Shown here: positions 15,871 through 23,509 of the stretch, piece after piece
Layout of the letters: each line of letters begins with the position of its first letter
Numbering within the stretch: the stretch's first letter is position 1
NCBI GenBank assembly: GCA_002427735.1
Contig: DIYP01000011.1
Location: forward strand, 153,527 to 217,526
DNA length: 64,000 bases
Source: Flavobacteriales bacterium UBA6051
GTDB lineage: Bacteria; Bacteroidota; Bacteroidia; Flavobacteriales_D; Crocinitomicaceae
Reading direction: 5' to 3'
The notes under the pieces: generated by a model
The model's database searches: none
What the model was told of the DNA's origin: nothing
What the model saw: only the letters and a program-made list of their open reading frames with translations
Translations under genes and position numbers: made by a program

Positions 15871-16652
15871 TCTATTAGTGTTTCGCTGAATGCATTAAGT
15901 TCCCGACGAATTCGTTTAAACGCATTTTTTCTTTCCTTTTTTACAATTTCAATTCCCTGAGAAATCAAACTTGGCATATTATGCTCAAGCATTTGTTTCC
16001 TAGAATCTTCTATTGATTCGAGAACATGGGCATCCTGTTCCTGTTTGATTTCCTTCATTTCTTTGGACATTGAGTGAACTGCATTTAACCTATCTTTTAT
16101 GTATAAGTAATCATCTTTCGACAATTGTTCACTCGTAGTACCATCTCGTAGAATATCTATGTATAACCCACATTGCCTGTGCTTTTCAATGTTTTGATAG
16201 AAGTCAACTTTAGAAAGGAAAGATTTTGTTTTAGATTTCATCCAGTTCAGAAATGCATTCTCCATTTCGGGAGTGAATTGCAATTTAAGAACCTTATTTC
16301 GAAAAATTTCATCCTGAATTATACTCAAGAAGAATGGTAGAACATCATCAAATATCTCATGCATACAATCAACAAAAAATCCAATGTAATGTCTAGTGTC
16401 ATGGTGCTTAAAGACGTAATCCAGTTCAGAAATCTCAGTGGCTAAGGGAAAACCTAGTTCCATTAATTGTGCAACGAGTGCTTTTGTTCTTTCCTCAAAC
16501 GCTGTAACTAAAATAGCCGAAGCCGTAGGAAAATCTCCATTTGAAGCAAGTATTTCTGCAGCTCGAAGTTTCTGTTCGGCATTGTTGTCTAGTTCTCGAA
16601 TTTTTTCAGCGAGGTTGTTCATTGCGTTTACATTTTTTGATTCAATATCCAC
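15867..16652 (-). CDS. AbiV-like HEPN abortive-infection protein
   Basis: The 261-aa helical protein shows features of the AbiV family: a helix pair with GDFPTASAILVTAFEERTKAL (about 39-59, including the EE pair at 53-54), a His/Arg-rich FKHHDTRHY at 81-89, and the KHRQCGLYID element at 157-166 that is typical of AbiV C-termini. AbiV from Lactococcus acts against phages by blocking translation of phage genes. A second in-frame ATG lies 10 codons downstream and could be the true start. The gene is the first of a two-gene unit, and its 5' side faces a 235-bp divergent intergenic region. Confidence 0.65.
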   Translation of the reverse strand: MDIESKNVNAMNNLAEKIRELDNNAEQKLRAAEILASNGDFPTASAILVTAFEERTKALVAQLMELGFPLATEISELDYVFKHHDTRHYIGFFVDCMHEIFDDVLPFFLSIIQDEIFRNKVLKLQFTPEMENAFLNWMKSKTKSFLSKVDFYQNIEKHRQCGLYIDILRDGTTSEQLSKDDYLYIKDRLNAVHSMSKEMKEIKQEQDAHVLESIEDSRKQMLEHNMPSLISQGIEIVKKERKNAFKRIRRELNAFSETLIE

Positions 16653-16887
16653 TAAATAAACTTTAGAATTCTTATGATGATGTATAAGGTTGATTTAATT
16701 TCTGATATACATGCGTGGTTCATGACAATAAAGTTAATTACAAGAAATGTGTGAACAAATTCTATCGAAATTATGCGTATTTGTTGCAACAATAAGCAAA
16801 TAAAATTGAGTAGAAATACCTGTTGACATTAGGTGGTAGGCTTTGTAAATTGCATGATTAATAACACTTTAAGTAAATGCTATTCAA

Positions 16888-17706
16888 ATGAAAAGAGTTT
16901 TTCTATACCTATTTATGATGTCATCAATAATTGTCTATGGACAAGATATAAAGCTGGTGACTTGGAATGTACAGTCTGGTGAAGCAACTCCAGATACAAT
17001 TGCTGAGCAGTTAACCAATGATTTTTCTGCAGTTGATATTTTTTGCCTCTTAGAAGTGCCGAGCAATTCCATAGAGAAATATTCCAACGCTATCGCGGAA
17101 GGAGAATCTATTAATTACGCTCATACTTATGCTGAATCTGGTGGAGAAGATAGAATGATAATTGTATACAACGAAGACAAATTCAAGCTAGACTCGACAT
17201 GGGAATTGACTGATATGAGATTAGTGACATATCGTCCAATGTTGGTAGCGCAGTTTAGTGATAAGGACAATGGTAAGACAATTTATGTAGGTGTTAACCA
17301 TCTTGCTAGAGGGTGTGATTATTGTAGACAAGCACAGTCTAGGGCATTATATAGCTGGCTTGGTCAATATCCTCAAAAGAAGAGTCCAGTTTTTTTAGTC
17401 GGTGATTATAACTACGATTGGGACATTAAAAAAGGAGATAAAAAGCATAACAAGGGTTATGACATTCTAACAAATAAAGGACGTGCAAAGTGGCTTAGAC
17501 CTTCAGAACTTGTAACGACACAATGCAGTTCAAAAAATGGATCCGCATGTAGATTTAATTCTGTATTGGATTTCGTCTTTGTAAACAAAATAGCACAAGA
17601 GGTGTTTAGCTCTATGAGTTCTGAGATAGTTGTCCGTAATGGTGACTTTCCTCCTAGCGAACATACAGCTGACCATCGACCAATTCTTGCTGAGTTTTCT
17701 TATTAA
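16888..17706 (+). CDS. Secreted endonuclease/exonuclease/phosphatase (EEP) protein
   Basis: The 272-aa protein has a signal peptide (residues 1-18, ending VYGQ) and an EEP (DNase I-like) domain: TWNVQSG at 25-31, an acidic CLLEVP segment near 55, VNHLARG in the middle, GDYNYDW near 172, and a C-terminal TADHRPI (Asp262-His263), all in the expected order. It should be a metal-dependent nuclease or phosphodiesterase acting in the periplasm or outside the cell. There is no T9SS domain. It lies 12 nt before the Shedu-like gene, so the two are probably co-transcribed, an odd pairing of an exported and a cytosolic nuclease. Confidence 0.8.
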   Translation: MKRVFLYLFMMSSIIVYGQDIKLVTWNVQSGEATPDTIAEQLTNDFSAVDIFCLLEVPSNSIEKYSNAIAEGESINYAHTYAESGGEDRMIIVYNEDKFKLDSTWELTDMRLVTYRPMLVAQFSDKDNGKTIYVGVNHLARGCDYCRQAQSRALYSWLGQYPQKKSPVFLVGDYNYDWDIKKGDKKHNKGYDILTNKGRAKWLRPSELVTTQCSSKNGSACRFNSVLDFVFVNKIAQEVFSSMSSEIVVRNGDFPPSEHTADHRPILAEFSY

Positions 17707-17718
17707 TAGTCTTGATTT

Positions 17719-18801
17719 TTGAAGATAACTGATAAAATACATCGTTACTCCATTAGTGAGCGGGCGATAGATGGACTATGTCGATTAAGGGTTTTTTGCA
17801 ATGATAATAATGAGATAGTTGCATTGGTCACTTCCGTTGGAAATATGAATACGGGTAAATCAATAACTAACGCGATTGAATATGTCATTGGTGGATTAGT
17901 TGATTCCGGAGACTTACCCGTTGAGACAATCTTTATTGAGCATTATGAGAAGGACTATCTAGGAAAGGATTCGTTTACTTTAGTTAAGTTGAATCAGAAT
18001 GGGAGTCCTGCCTGGAAGGGGATTGCCGAGGGAAAAGCAATAGAGTTGTTGAGTTGTACTAAAGCAGAGTTTTCAGAGCCTACTTTGAATAATGAACGCT
18101 TATTGAATGATTTGGCAGTCTTGAATCGAAATATTCTCCCAGCTCGAGACTATGATTATTCGGAGTTTAATGATAAACTCAAGAGGTATATTGAGATTGA
18201 AAAGGAAAGTATTTCTAAGCGTTCAATCCTGGACTTAATTGAGAAGGGCGCTAAGGAAACAGCATTTTTGAAGCTACTTGGAGAAGACTTATCTGTTTTT
18301 GGAGAGGTTCATGCGCACCCTGAAGATGACTACATCGTTTTCCCCGAATTTCCGATTGGAGATGGATTTGTCGATTTCCTAATTCTTACAAGCGTTTCAT
18401 ATATGGACGTGGTGTTGGTAGAAATTAAAGGGGCTGATTTTAATATGTTTAATCAAGGACATTATGACAAACCAGCGCGGAACATTGAGATTGCTTGTGA
18501 TCAAATTAGGAAAAGATTAAGGTATATTATGGATGACTTGGCAAGCTTCCGAAAACACATTCATAATATTCGCGAACGTGTTGAAGCTGGTGAGTCCATT
18601 CATAACTCTTTTATTGGACCGAGTGACCATTTGGAAGTTAGCTCTGATAAAGACATTAGAATTCACACGGTGGTTATTGGTGGAAGAACAGTAAATGACA
18701 TAGAAGAAGCTAAGAAAAGGCATGAATACACGTCAAATCAAAAGATGAATCTTCGTTTGGAGTCTTGGGATACATGGGTGCGAAAATTAAAGCGTGATTA
18801 G
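17719..18801 (+). CDS. Shedu-like (DUF4263) defence nuclease
   Basis: The 360-aa protein has a C-terminal PD-(D/E)xK nuclease core resembling Shedu SduA: LLGEDLSVFGE, then GDGFVDFLIL (Asp209), VVLVEIKGAD (Glu225, Lys227) and a helix with Gln257 in CDQIRKRL. The N-terminal 150 residues are not recognisable and may be the sensor domain. The frame opens with TTG at 17719, the earliest possible start because a TGA lies six bases before; the first ATG is 42 codons later. Shedu proteins give single-gene phage immunity by DNA cleavage. Its 3' end overlaps the convergent DnaC-like gene by 4 nt. Confidence 0.72.
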   Translation: MKITDKIHRYSISERAIDGLCRLRVFCNDNNEIVALVTSVGNMNTGKSITNAIEYVIGGLVDSGDLPVETIFIEHYEKDYLGKDSFTLVKLNQNGSPAWKGIAEGKAIELLSCTKAEFSEPTLNNERLLNDLAVLNRNILPARDYDYSEFNDKLKRYIEIEKESISKRSILDLIEKGAKETAFLKLLGEDLSVFGEVHAHPEDDYIVFPEFPIGDGFVDFLILTSVSYMDVVLVEIKGADFNMFNQGHYDKPARNIEIACDQIRKRLRYIMDDLASFRKHIHNIRERVEAGESIHNSFIGPSDHLEVSSDKDIRIHTVVIGGRTVNDIEEAKKRHEYTSNQKMNLRLESWDTWVRKLKRD

Positions 18802-19439
18802 AGTCTTTTATCACCAACGTTTTTCTCAAATGTGATCAGATTAAACATAGAACGTAATCTTGACCTAACTCGATTACCATATAGTTTTTCCAATTCATCA
18901 GCGTTCAGGTTAGTTGTAGCGTGTGTTATGATTCCGTAATGCATTAGAAGGTCGTATCGATAAAGAAGGATTTCACTGATGGTATTGCACTCTGTTCCGT
19001 AGTACTTTGTATTATTCTCCGCTCCCAGATCATCAAAGCAAAAGATCTTATGTTGTTTTCCGTATTTGTGAATGACCATGAATCCGTCCAGGTTAAATTC
19101 TGATGCAATGTCTCGAGTGGATTTCATCACATATCGTGTTGCTGGATCATGCAGAGTGCGAATCAAAGTCATCAATGATGTTTTACCACAACCGATCGGA
19201 CCGTTGAGAAGAATTCCTTTGCTCAAGTCTAATCCTTGTTCTGCACACGCTTCTTGATCTCCGATTGCATAAACCATGAGTTTGTAGAGTATGTCCCGAT
19301 CTGAATTGTACAGCTTGAATTGATCTCCGAATTTCTGTTTGCCTAATGCTGTGATGTAGTTACAACATTTCCGAAAGTTGTAGTGGCGAACGTTATCGAT
19401 GATTTCAAATGGTGGTGGTATATTGATACTTGGTTTCAT
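18798..19439 (-). CDS. DnaC-like AAA+ ATPase
   Basis: From the ATG at 19439 the product has 213 aa. Walker A is GPIGCGKTS (80-88) and Walker B IFCFDDLG (132-139), with an Arg-rich NRVRSRLRSMF near the C-terminus as arginine finger and sensor region. This is the IstB/DnaC family, which loads replicative helicase at element origins. An upstream in-frame start at 19511 would overlap the preceding gene by 50 bp; the start chosen leaves a 22-nt gap. It follows a DnaD-like protein, so the pair is a replication module of the island. Confidence 0.8.
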   Translation of the reverse strand: MKPSINIPPPFEIIDNVRHYNFRKCCNYITALGKQKFGDQFKLYNSDRDILYKLMVYAIGDQEACAEQGLDLSKGILLNGPIGCGKTSLMTLIRTLHDPATRYVMKSTRDIASEFNLDGFMVIHKYGKQHKIFCFDDLGAENNTKYYGTECNTISEILLYRYDLLMHYGIITHATTNLNADELEKLYGNRVRSRLRSMFNLITFEKNVGDKRL

Positions 19440-19461
19440 GTGTTTCGATGTTGTTCTTCTA

Positions 19462-20142
19462 TTAGAGAGGGATTGAATAGTCTTTGTTTTGTTCTGTGTG
19501 AAGTCTGTCATTTTGTTGAGGATTGAATTTTGAGGATCGCTTTACCCAATTTCTTGCTGCAGCTTTCCAGTTTTTCATTTTCGATTTACCACCAACTAAC
19601 CATCCGTTTGATTCAAAGTGATTGTGAAATTGTTCGGCTTGATCGTGAGTAGATTTCAATTCCAAAAAGAACTCTTTAACCTCATCCAATGAAGGGGGAG
19701 TAAATCTTGATTTACCCTTTCCTTGTTTATTAGGTTTAGTATGTTTCTTATTGTTTATAGTGTTTATAGAAGGTCGCACGAGAGTTACAGGAGTATTATC
19801 AGTACTCTTATCAGCAGTTATATTACTACTCTTATCAGTAGTTGTATCAAAAGTGTACAAGTTGACAAGGCTTCCTTTCATCGGGTTATGTGAAGGCATA
19901 TACTTGATATACCCCCACTCGTCCAATTGCTTTAAACATTTTGTGTAAGTGTTTGCTGATCCAATTTTGGAAATGGTCATTAGTTCTGATCTGCAAATAG
20001 AAATTGGGTTCTGAAACTTTGATCTGTTCCACGAATGAAAAAGTCCATAGTACATGCTGATGTGCCATGGACTTAATCGGGAATCTTCGTAGAGCATTTC
20101 GGAGATCCTTTCAAGATGTTTGATGTAGTTAACCCTGGACAT
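19462..20142 (-). CDS. Replication/HTH protein (DnaD-like)
   Basis: The 226-aa protein has an N-terminal winged-helix-like segment (about 15-95: LSPWHISMYYGLF, ICRSELMTISKIG, CLKQLDEWGYIKY), a low-complexity Asn/Thr/Lys linker (about 100-145), and a C-terminal helical domain (about 150-205) with WLVGGKSKMKNWKAAARNW, the pattern common to replication-initiation or primosome proteins of Bacteroidota mobile elements. It lies directly before the DnaC-like gene and its start overlaps the end of the HTH gene by 14 nt. It probably binds the element origin. Confidence 0.7.
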   Translation of the reverse strand: MSRVNYIKHLERISEMLYEDSRLSPWHISMYYGLFHSWNRSKFQNPISICRSELMTISKIGSANTYTKCLKQLDEWGYIKYMPSHNPMKGSLVNLYTFDTTTDKSSNITADKSTDNTPVTLVRPSINTINNKKHTKPNKQGKGKSRFTPPSLDEVKEFFLELKSTHDQAEQFHNHFESNGWLVGGKSKMKNWKAAARNWVKRSSKFNPQQNDRLHTEQNKDYSIPL

Positions 20143-20434
20143 CGATTGGTTTGTTGCGCATGTTTTGTTCTAAAATCCTCTCAATTTGCTGTTTGTCATA
20201 GAAAAGGACACCACCTACTTTGGAGTAGGGAATAGTACCGTTCACACGAAGATTTTGTAATGTGCCTGGGGAGATTCCCAACATGCGTTGTACCTGATGC
20301 GACTTGATCCACTTTCTTTCTTCTTTGGGTGGAACTGGTTTGTCGACTTTCTTGTCTAACCATTGTTTGATGAGGTCTAGTAGTTCCCACTTGAACTGCT
20401 CTAGATCATCGGGTGTAATAATTTCTGATGCCAT
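20129..20434 (-). CDS. Excisionase-type helix-turn-helix protein
   Basis: The 101-aa product has a helical N-terminus (about 5-35) and a MerR/excisionase-type winged HTH (about 41-95): WIKSHQVQRMLGISPGTLQNL, then IPYSKVGGVLFYDKQQIERIL. This domain form is standard in Bacteroidota conjugative and mobilisable elements, where it acts in excision control or element gene regulation. Its 3' end overlaps the DnaD-like gene by 14 nt, which places it in the replication unit. Confidence 0.85.
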   Translation of the reverse strand: MASEIITPDDLEQFKWELLDLIKQWLDKKVDKPVPPKEERKWIKSHQVQRMLGISPGTLQNLRVNGTIPYSKVGGVLFYDKQQIERILEQNMRNKPIDVQG

Positions 20435-20527
20435 ACGATTTGATTTTTGTGTTCGTAGGCAAAGTTGAAGTGGTTTGATTTCATTTATTCCCTAGATGTG
20501 CACAGGTGGGGAAAGATTTTTTTGAAA

Positions 20528-20848
20528 TTAATTGGCTGAAAGTTGGGTTTTGGTTTTCTCGAACTCCATGTATAGAGCGAGTTGATGGTAACATAGTTCT
20601 GCGTATGGACGAAGTGCATCAGTTGTATGCTTAATTTCAAATTTCTCAGCTTCTCTTAATAGATCATAATACACTTGTCCCCAATCGAAGTCTATTTTTT
20701 CCGGTACTTCCATTAGTTCGGAAACTAATTCGAGTAGTTGTAAATGATGTTTTTCCGTGTCCAATCCGACTTTATCTAATCCGGAAGTGAGTTGTGTGTG
20801 CTTTAAATCTTGTTGAATGAGGGTGATGATTAGTTCTTTGTTGGACAT
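20528..20848 (-). CDS. Helical hypothetical protein of mobile elements
   Basis: The 106-aa product is predicted to be all helical (IITLIQQDLKHTQL, HLQLLELVSELM, AELCYHQLALYMEFEK) with no signal or membrane segment. Proteins like this often precede the excisionase-type HTH gene in Bacteroidota elements. It begins the minus-strand replication unit and faces the XRE gene across a 148-bp divergent region with palindromes. Function unknown. Confidence 0.6.
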   Translation of the reverse strand: MSNKELIITLIQQDLKHTQLTSGLDKVGLDTEKHHLQLLELVSELMEVPEKIDFDWGQVYYDLLREAEKFEIKHTTDALRPYAELCYHQLALYMEFEKTKTQLSAN

Positions 20849-20911
20849 GTTAAACTTTTTTAGTTTAGAAAATCAAAATTATAGTTCGTATTTCGGTACT
20901 AAGGTAATTAC

Positions 20912-20977
20912 TTTCTGGAAAAATCCAAAATTGGATTCCAGAAATTCTAAACTAAGGGTAGAGAATCCTAAATTTGG
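20912..20977. promoter_or_regulatory. Palindromic operator between XRE gene and replication unit
   Basis: A nearly perfect palindrome spans 20912-20944: TTTCTGG and AATCCAA mirrored by TTGGATT and CCAGAAA, with AAA extra on the left. Part of it recurs as GAATCC/TTTGG at 20963-20977. The position between divergent genes, one coding an XRE regulator, suggests an operator for both. Confidence 0.5.
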
Positions 20978-20996
20978 GTTACGATAATTCAGAGTT

Positions 20997-21212
20997 ATGA
21001 CCGAATTAGGACAGTATTTATCTAAGAAGTCAGCAAGTAAAGCTGAGATTTCTAAAAAGACAGGGATAAGTAAATCACGTATGAGTGAGTTGACACTTAA
21101 TCCATCAACTCAATTAAGAGCCAGGGAACTTTATTTGATTGCCCTCGCTCTTGACGTTGATCCTTGTGAAATGATCAAGGAGATTTTCAAAGATGAGAAG
21201 TTGGTAGGATAA
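20997..21212 (+). CDS. XRE-family helix-turn-helix regulator
   Basis: The 71-aa protein is essentially one HTH_3 domain: the helix-turn-helix is SKAEISKKTGISKSRMSEL, followed by ARELYLIALALDVDPCEMIKEIF, the usual third-to-fifth helix pattern. It is likely a repressor controlling the island's replication genes and itself through the adjacent palindrome. It is closed by the hairpin at 21217-21238 and convergent with the large defence operon. Confidence 0.85.
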   Translation: MTELGQYLSKKSASKAEISKKTGISKSRMSELTLNPSTQLRARELYLIALALDVDPCEMIKEIFKDEKLVG

Positions 21213-21216
21213 AAAA

Positions 21217-21246
21217 GGTGGCATCATCCCTTGCCACCTCTTTTTT
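21217..21246. terminator. Bidirectional terminator
   Basis: GGTGGCA (21217-21223) pairs with TGCCACC (21232-21238), flanked by A6 on the left and a T-rich run on the right. It can terminate the XRE transcript on plus and the defence operon (with the candidate RNA) on minus. Confidence 0.88.
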
Positions 21247-21343
21247 GTTTCCTCGTTTTACTGAGTATCGCTTCTGCAAGTGTGTGATTCTACCTTACTC
21301 GGACAAGCCGCGTAAGTTGGGATTGTGCATTAGCATTTTCTTT
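21247..21343 (-). ncRNA. Candidate DRT3 non-coding RNA with CACACAC template
   Basis: Read on the minus strand, this 97-nt stretch directly follows the drt3b stop codon and runs into the shared terminator. It has a hairpin at 21294-21316 (CTTAC-G-CGG, loop CTTGT, CCG-A-GTAAG), then an unpaired-looking stretch with CACACAC at 21280-21286. As I recall the type 3 DRT work, Drt3a reverse-transcribes an ACACAC-type template in a small partner RNA into GT-repeat DNA. A CACACAC in the only sizeable non-coding gap next to the RT genes is therefore suggestive. The RNA's true ends, and whether it overlaps the drt3b 3' end, are unknown. Confidence 0.5.
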
Positions 21344-23509
21344 TTAAGAGTACACTTCCATACTCTTTTTGTTATCAAATTCCTTACTCAAGTCAACGTT
21401 CTTCCATTTCGTGAACATATACTTTTGAACAGAAACAAAATCTTTGATTGCGGAAATGTCTATGGAAGCATCCCTGAATTCCTGCATTGAGCTTGCTCCT
21501 CTAAATATACATAATATGCGCCACTTGAATGAACTATCCACGTATGGACAGAATAAAAGATCTGAAACTAAATGAACAATTTCAGAAGATTTCTGTCTTC
21601 TTTCAAGCGGGGTATTTTTGATGTATTCAGCGATATAAGATTGGACTTGGGGTCTAAGAGTGCTATATTTTGTTGAGTTACGCATATAATAAAGTAATAC
21701 AACGATTGAAAAGTAATTCAACAATCCCAACTCAATTTTTTGTGTCTCGGAATCATTTGGTTTAAGGCCAAGATATTTGCTTAATAAGTCCTCATTCAAT
21801 CTGTAGTTTTTGCCCAAATCAACAAGAACTGAGAGTAAGTATAACGACTCTAATTTGGAATAACTGTTGGGAGCATTTTTGCTTAAGATAAATGTTGACT
21901 CATCGTATATCTTTTTATGAATTCTGTCAATTGCGCCCAGCCCTAGGATTCTTTTTTGTTGATCATTGCCTTGCGGATCTCTAATTTTTACTAGGTGTCC
22001 GGTAAACTTTAACACTCTTGAGAGTATATGACAAATCTTAATTGTAGAGTTGACACGCGGTGCAACGGAGTAAATGAAAAAAGTGAAATCCAAAAAGTGT
22101 TCTATATAGCGTACTACTCTGTTTTGTAGCTCTAGTTTTGTTTTCAACTTTTTATGATCTAATTCTTCAGTAAGAAAACTACTAAGTTCATCCAGATACA
22201 ATTTTTCTATAGAGACTAGAGCCTTTTCTATTTTCCGGTTGAGAATCGCCAAACTGTAATTTAGGACATCCTTATAATCAACATTTGATTCGACAATGAT
22301 CGTTTTGTAATCAGTTATTAATTGTTTAGAGTTTGCAGTTATTTTTAGAGTGTTACTTTGGAGTGGCAATCGCTCTTCATCTGGCACATCGCTTTGAGTG
22401 TTTTCAAATGAAATTCTTAGATTCTGATCTAGTAGCCTTGTTATCTTATCCTTTGCAATAGTTATTTCTGTAATTATAGGCTTGGCATAAGGTTTTGTCT
22501 TGTGGTCATTAAAACCTAATTTGAAGCTTTTCATTAAGTGCGAGATCTGATTGATCACCTCATCTTTAACTGTCTCGTCATCGAAAAAAAGAAAGTAGTC
22601 GTCCACGTATCTGAAAAGGGCATAATTATCTTTATGAATAATTCCTTTTTGTTCCAATTTTTTCTCTGTTATTGAGTCTATCTCCTGTAGGATTATTTCG
22701 GCAAATATTCTAGAGAATTCTGGTCCGATTACAATACCGTTTGTTTCTCCATAATTGGTGTATTGGATGAACTTATCGAATTTTCCGGAAAAGGTTTGTT
22801 TAGAATCCCATACGTTCTCTTTCACGGACTTTAGTCCTAATACAGCCCAGGTTATTGAGTGGGTATAAATACTATCAAAACATTTTGAGATATCAAATGT
22901 CAAAAGTTGCTTAAACTTTTTCTCCGATCTATGAAAAACATAATCTTCGTAAAATCTGTAAATGTTGGGGTATTGCTTATAAGTGAAGAAAGTTTTAAGG
23001 CTTTCATATTCTTTCCCATCAATTTCAAGAAAGTCATCTTTCGTACCTTTCAGTGACTGATGAAGTTTGTCATTGAAAAATGTGAATTTTGCAATTGAAT
23101 GGGGTCGTCTGATTGAATAATTACTTTTTGAGCAATAATATAAGATCAAGTTTTTATACCGATCGTAAAAATTGACTAGAACAAGCTGATTCAAAGGATG
23201 TATCAAAGCCAGCTCTCTAAACGAGCTTTCTTTATGTTTAATTCTGTAGGAAAACGGAATGGTTCGATCATTGGGATTGTTTAAATCGGCTCCGAATAAA
23301 ATTTTGAGAATGCAATCTAATCCCACTTTTTCGGCACCTTCTAGCTCGGTATCTTCGGTAATTGAATGCCCGTTATATTCGAGTTTGTTATTAACCAAGA
23401 GTTTATGATAGTACCTATTTGAAAACATTATTGGGGTTTCAAACGGATGTGCATCTGAAAGTACAGCGCGCTCTTTTGGGAACTTAATATTTACTTTTCT
23501 TTTAGACAT
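21344..23509 (-). CDS. drt3b: Defence reverse transcriptase Drt3b-like
   Basis: The 721-aa protein has an RT palm in its N-terminal half: motif A LTFDISKCFDSI with Asp206, motif B NGIVIGPEFSRIFAEI at 257-272, and motif C FRYVDDYFLFF with Asp303-Asp304. The N-terminus (KRKVNIKF, HPFETPIMFSNR) and the roughly 400-aa helical C-terminal region fit the second RT (UG8 class) of type 3 defence-associated RT systems. No maturase, HNH or protease domain is present, so it is not an intron or retron RT. Known family behaviour, as I recall it, is synthesis of the AC-repeat strand opposite Drt3a's product. Its start overlaps drt3a by 8 nt. Confidence 0.8.
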   Translation of the reverse strand: MSKRKVNIKFPKERAVLSDAHPFETPIMFSNRYYHKLLVNNKLEYNGHSITEDTELEGAEKVGLDCILKILFGADLNNPNDRTIPFSYRIKHKESSFRELALIHPLNQLVLVNFYDRYKNLILYYCSKSNYSIRRPHSIAKFTFFNDKLHQSLKGTKDDFLEIDGKEYESLKTFFTYKQYPNIYRFYEDYVFHRSEKKFKQLLTFDISKCFDSIYTHSITWAVLGLKSVKENVWDSKQTFSGKFDKFIQYTNYGETNGIVIGPEFSRIFAEIILQEIDSITEKKLEQKGIIHKDNYALFRYVDDYFLFFDDETVKDEVINQISHLMKSFKLGFNDHKTKPYAKPIITEITIAKDKITRLLDQNLRISFENTQSDVPDEERLPLQSNTLKITANSKQLITDYKTIIVESNVDYKDVLNYSLAILNRKIEKALVSIEKLYLDELSSFLTEELDHKKLKTKLELQNRVVRYIEHFLDFTFFIYSVAPRVNSTIKICHILSRVLKFTGHLVKIRDPQGNDQQKRILGLGAIDRIHKKIYDESTFILSKNAPNSYSKLESLYLLSVLVDLGKNYRLNEDLLSKYLGLKPNDSETQKIELGLLNYFSIVVLLYYMRNSTKYSTLRPQVQSYIAEYIKNTPLERRQKSSEIVHLVSDLLFCPYVDSSFKWRILCIFRGASSMQEFRDASIDISAIKDFVSVQKYMFTKWKNVDLSKEFDNKKSMEVYS

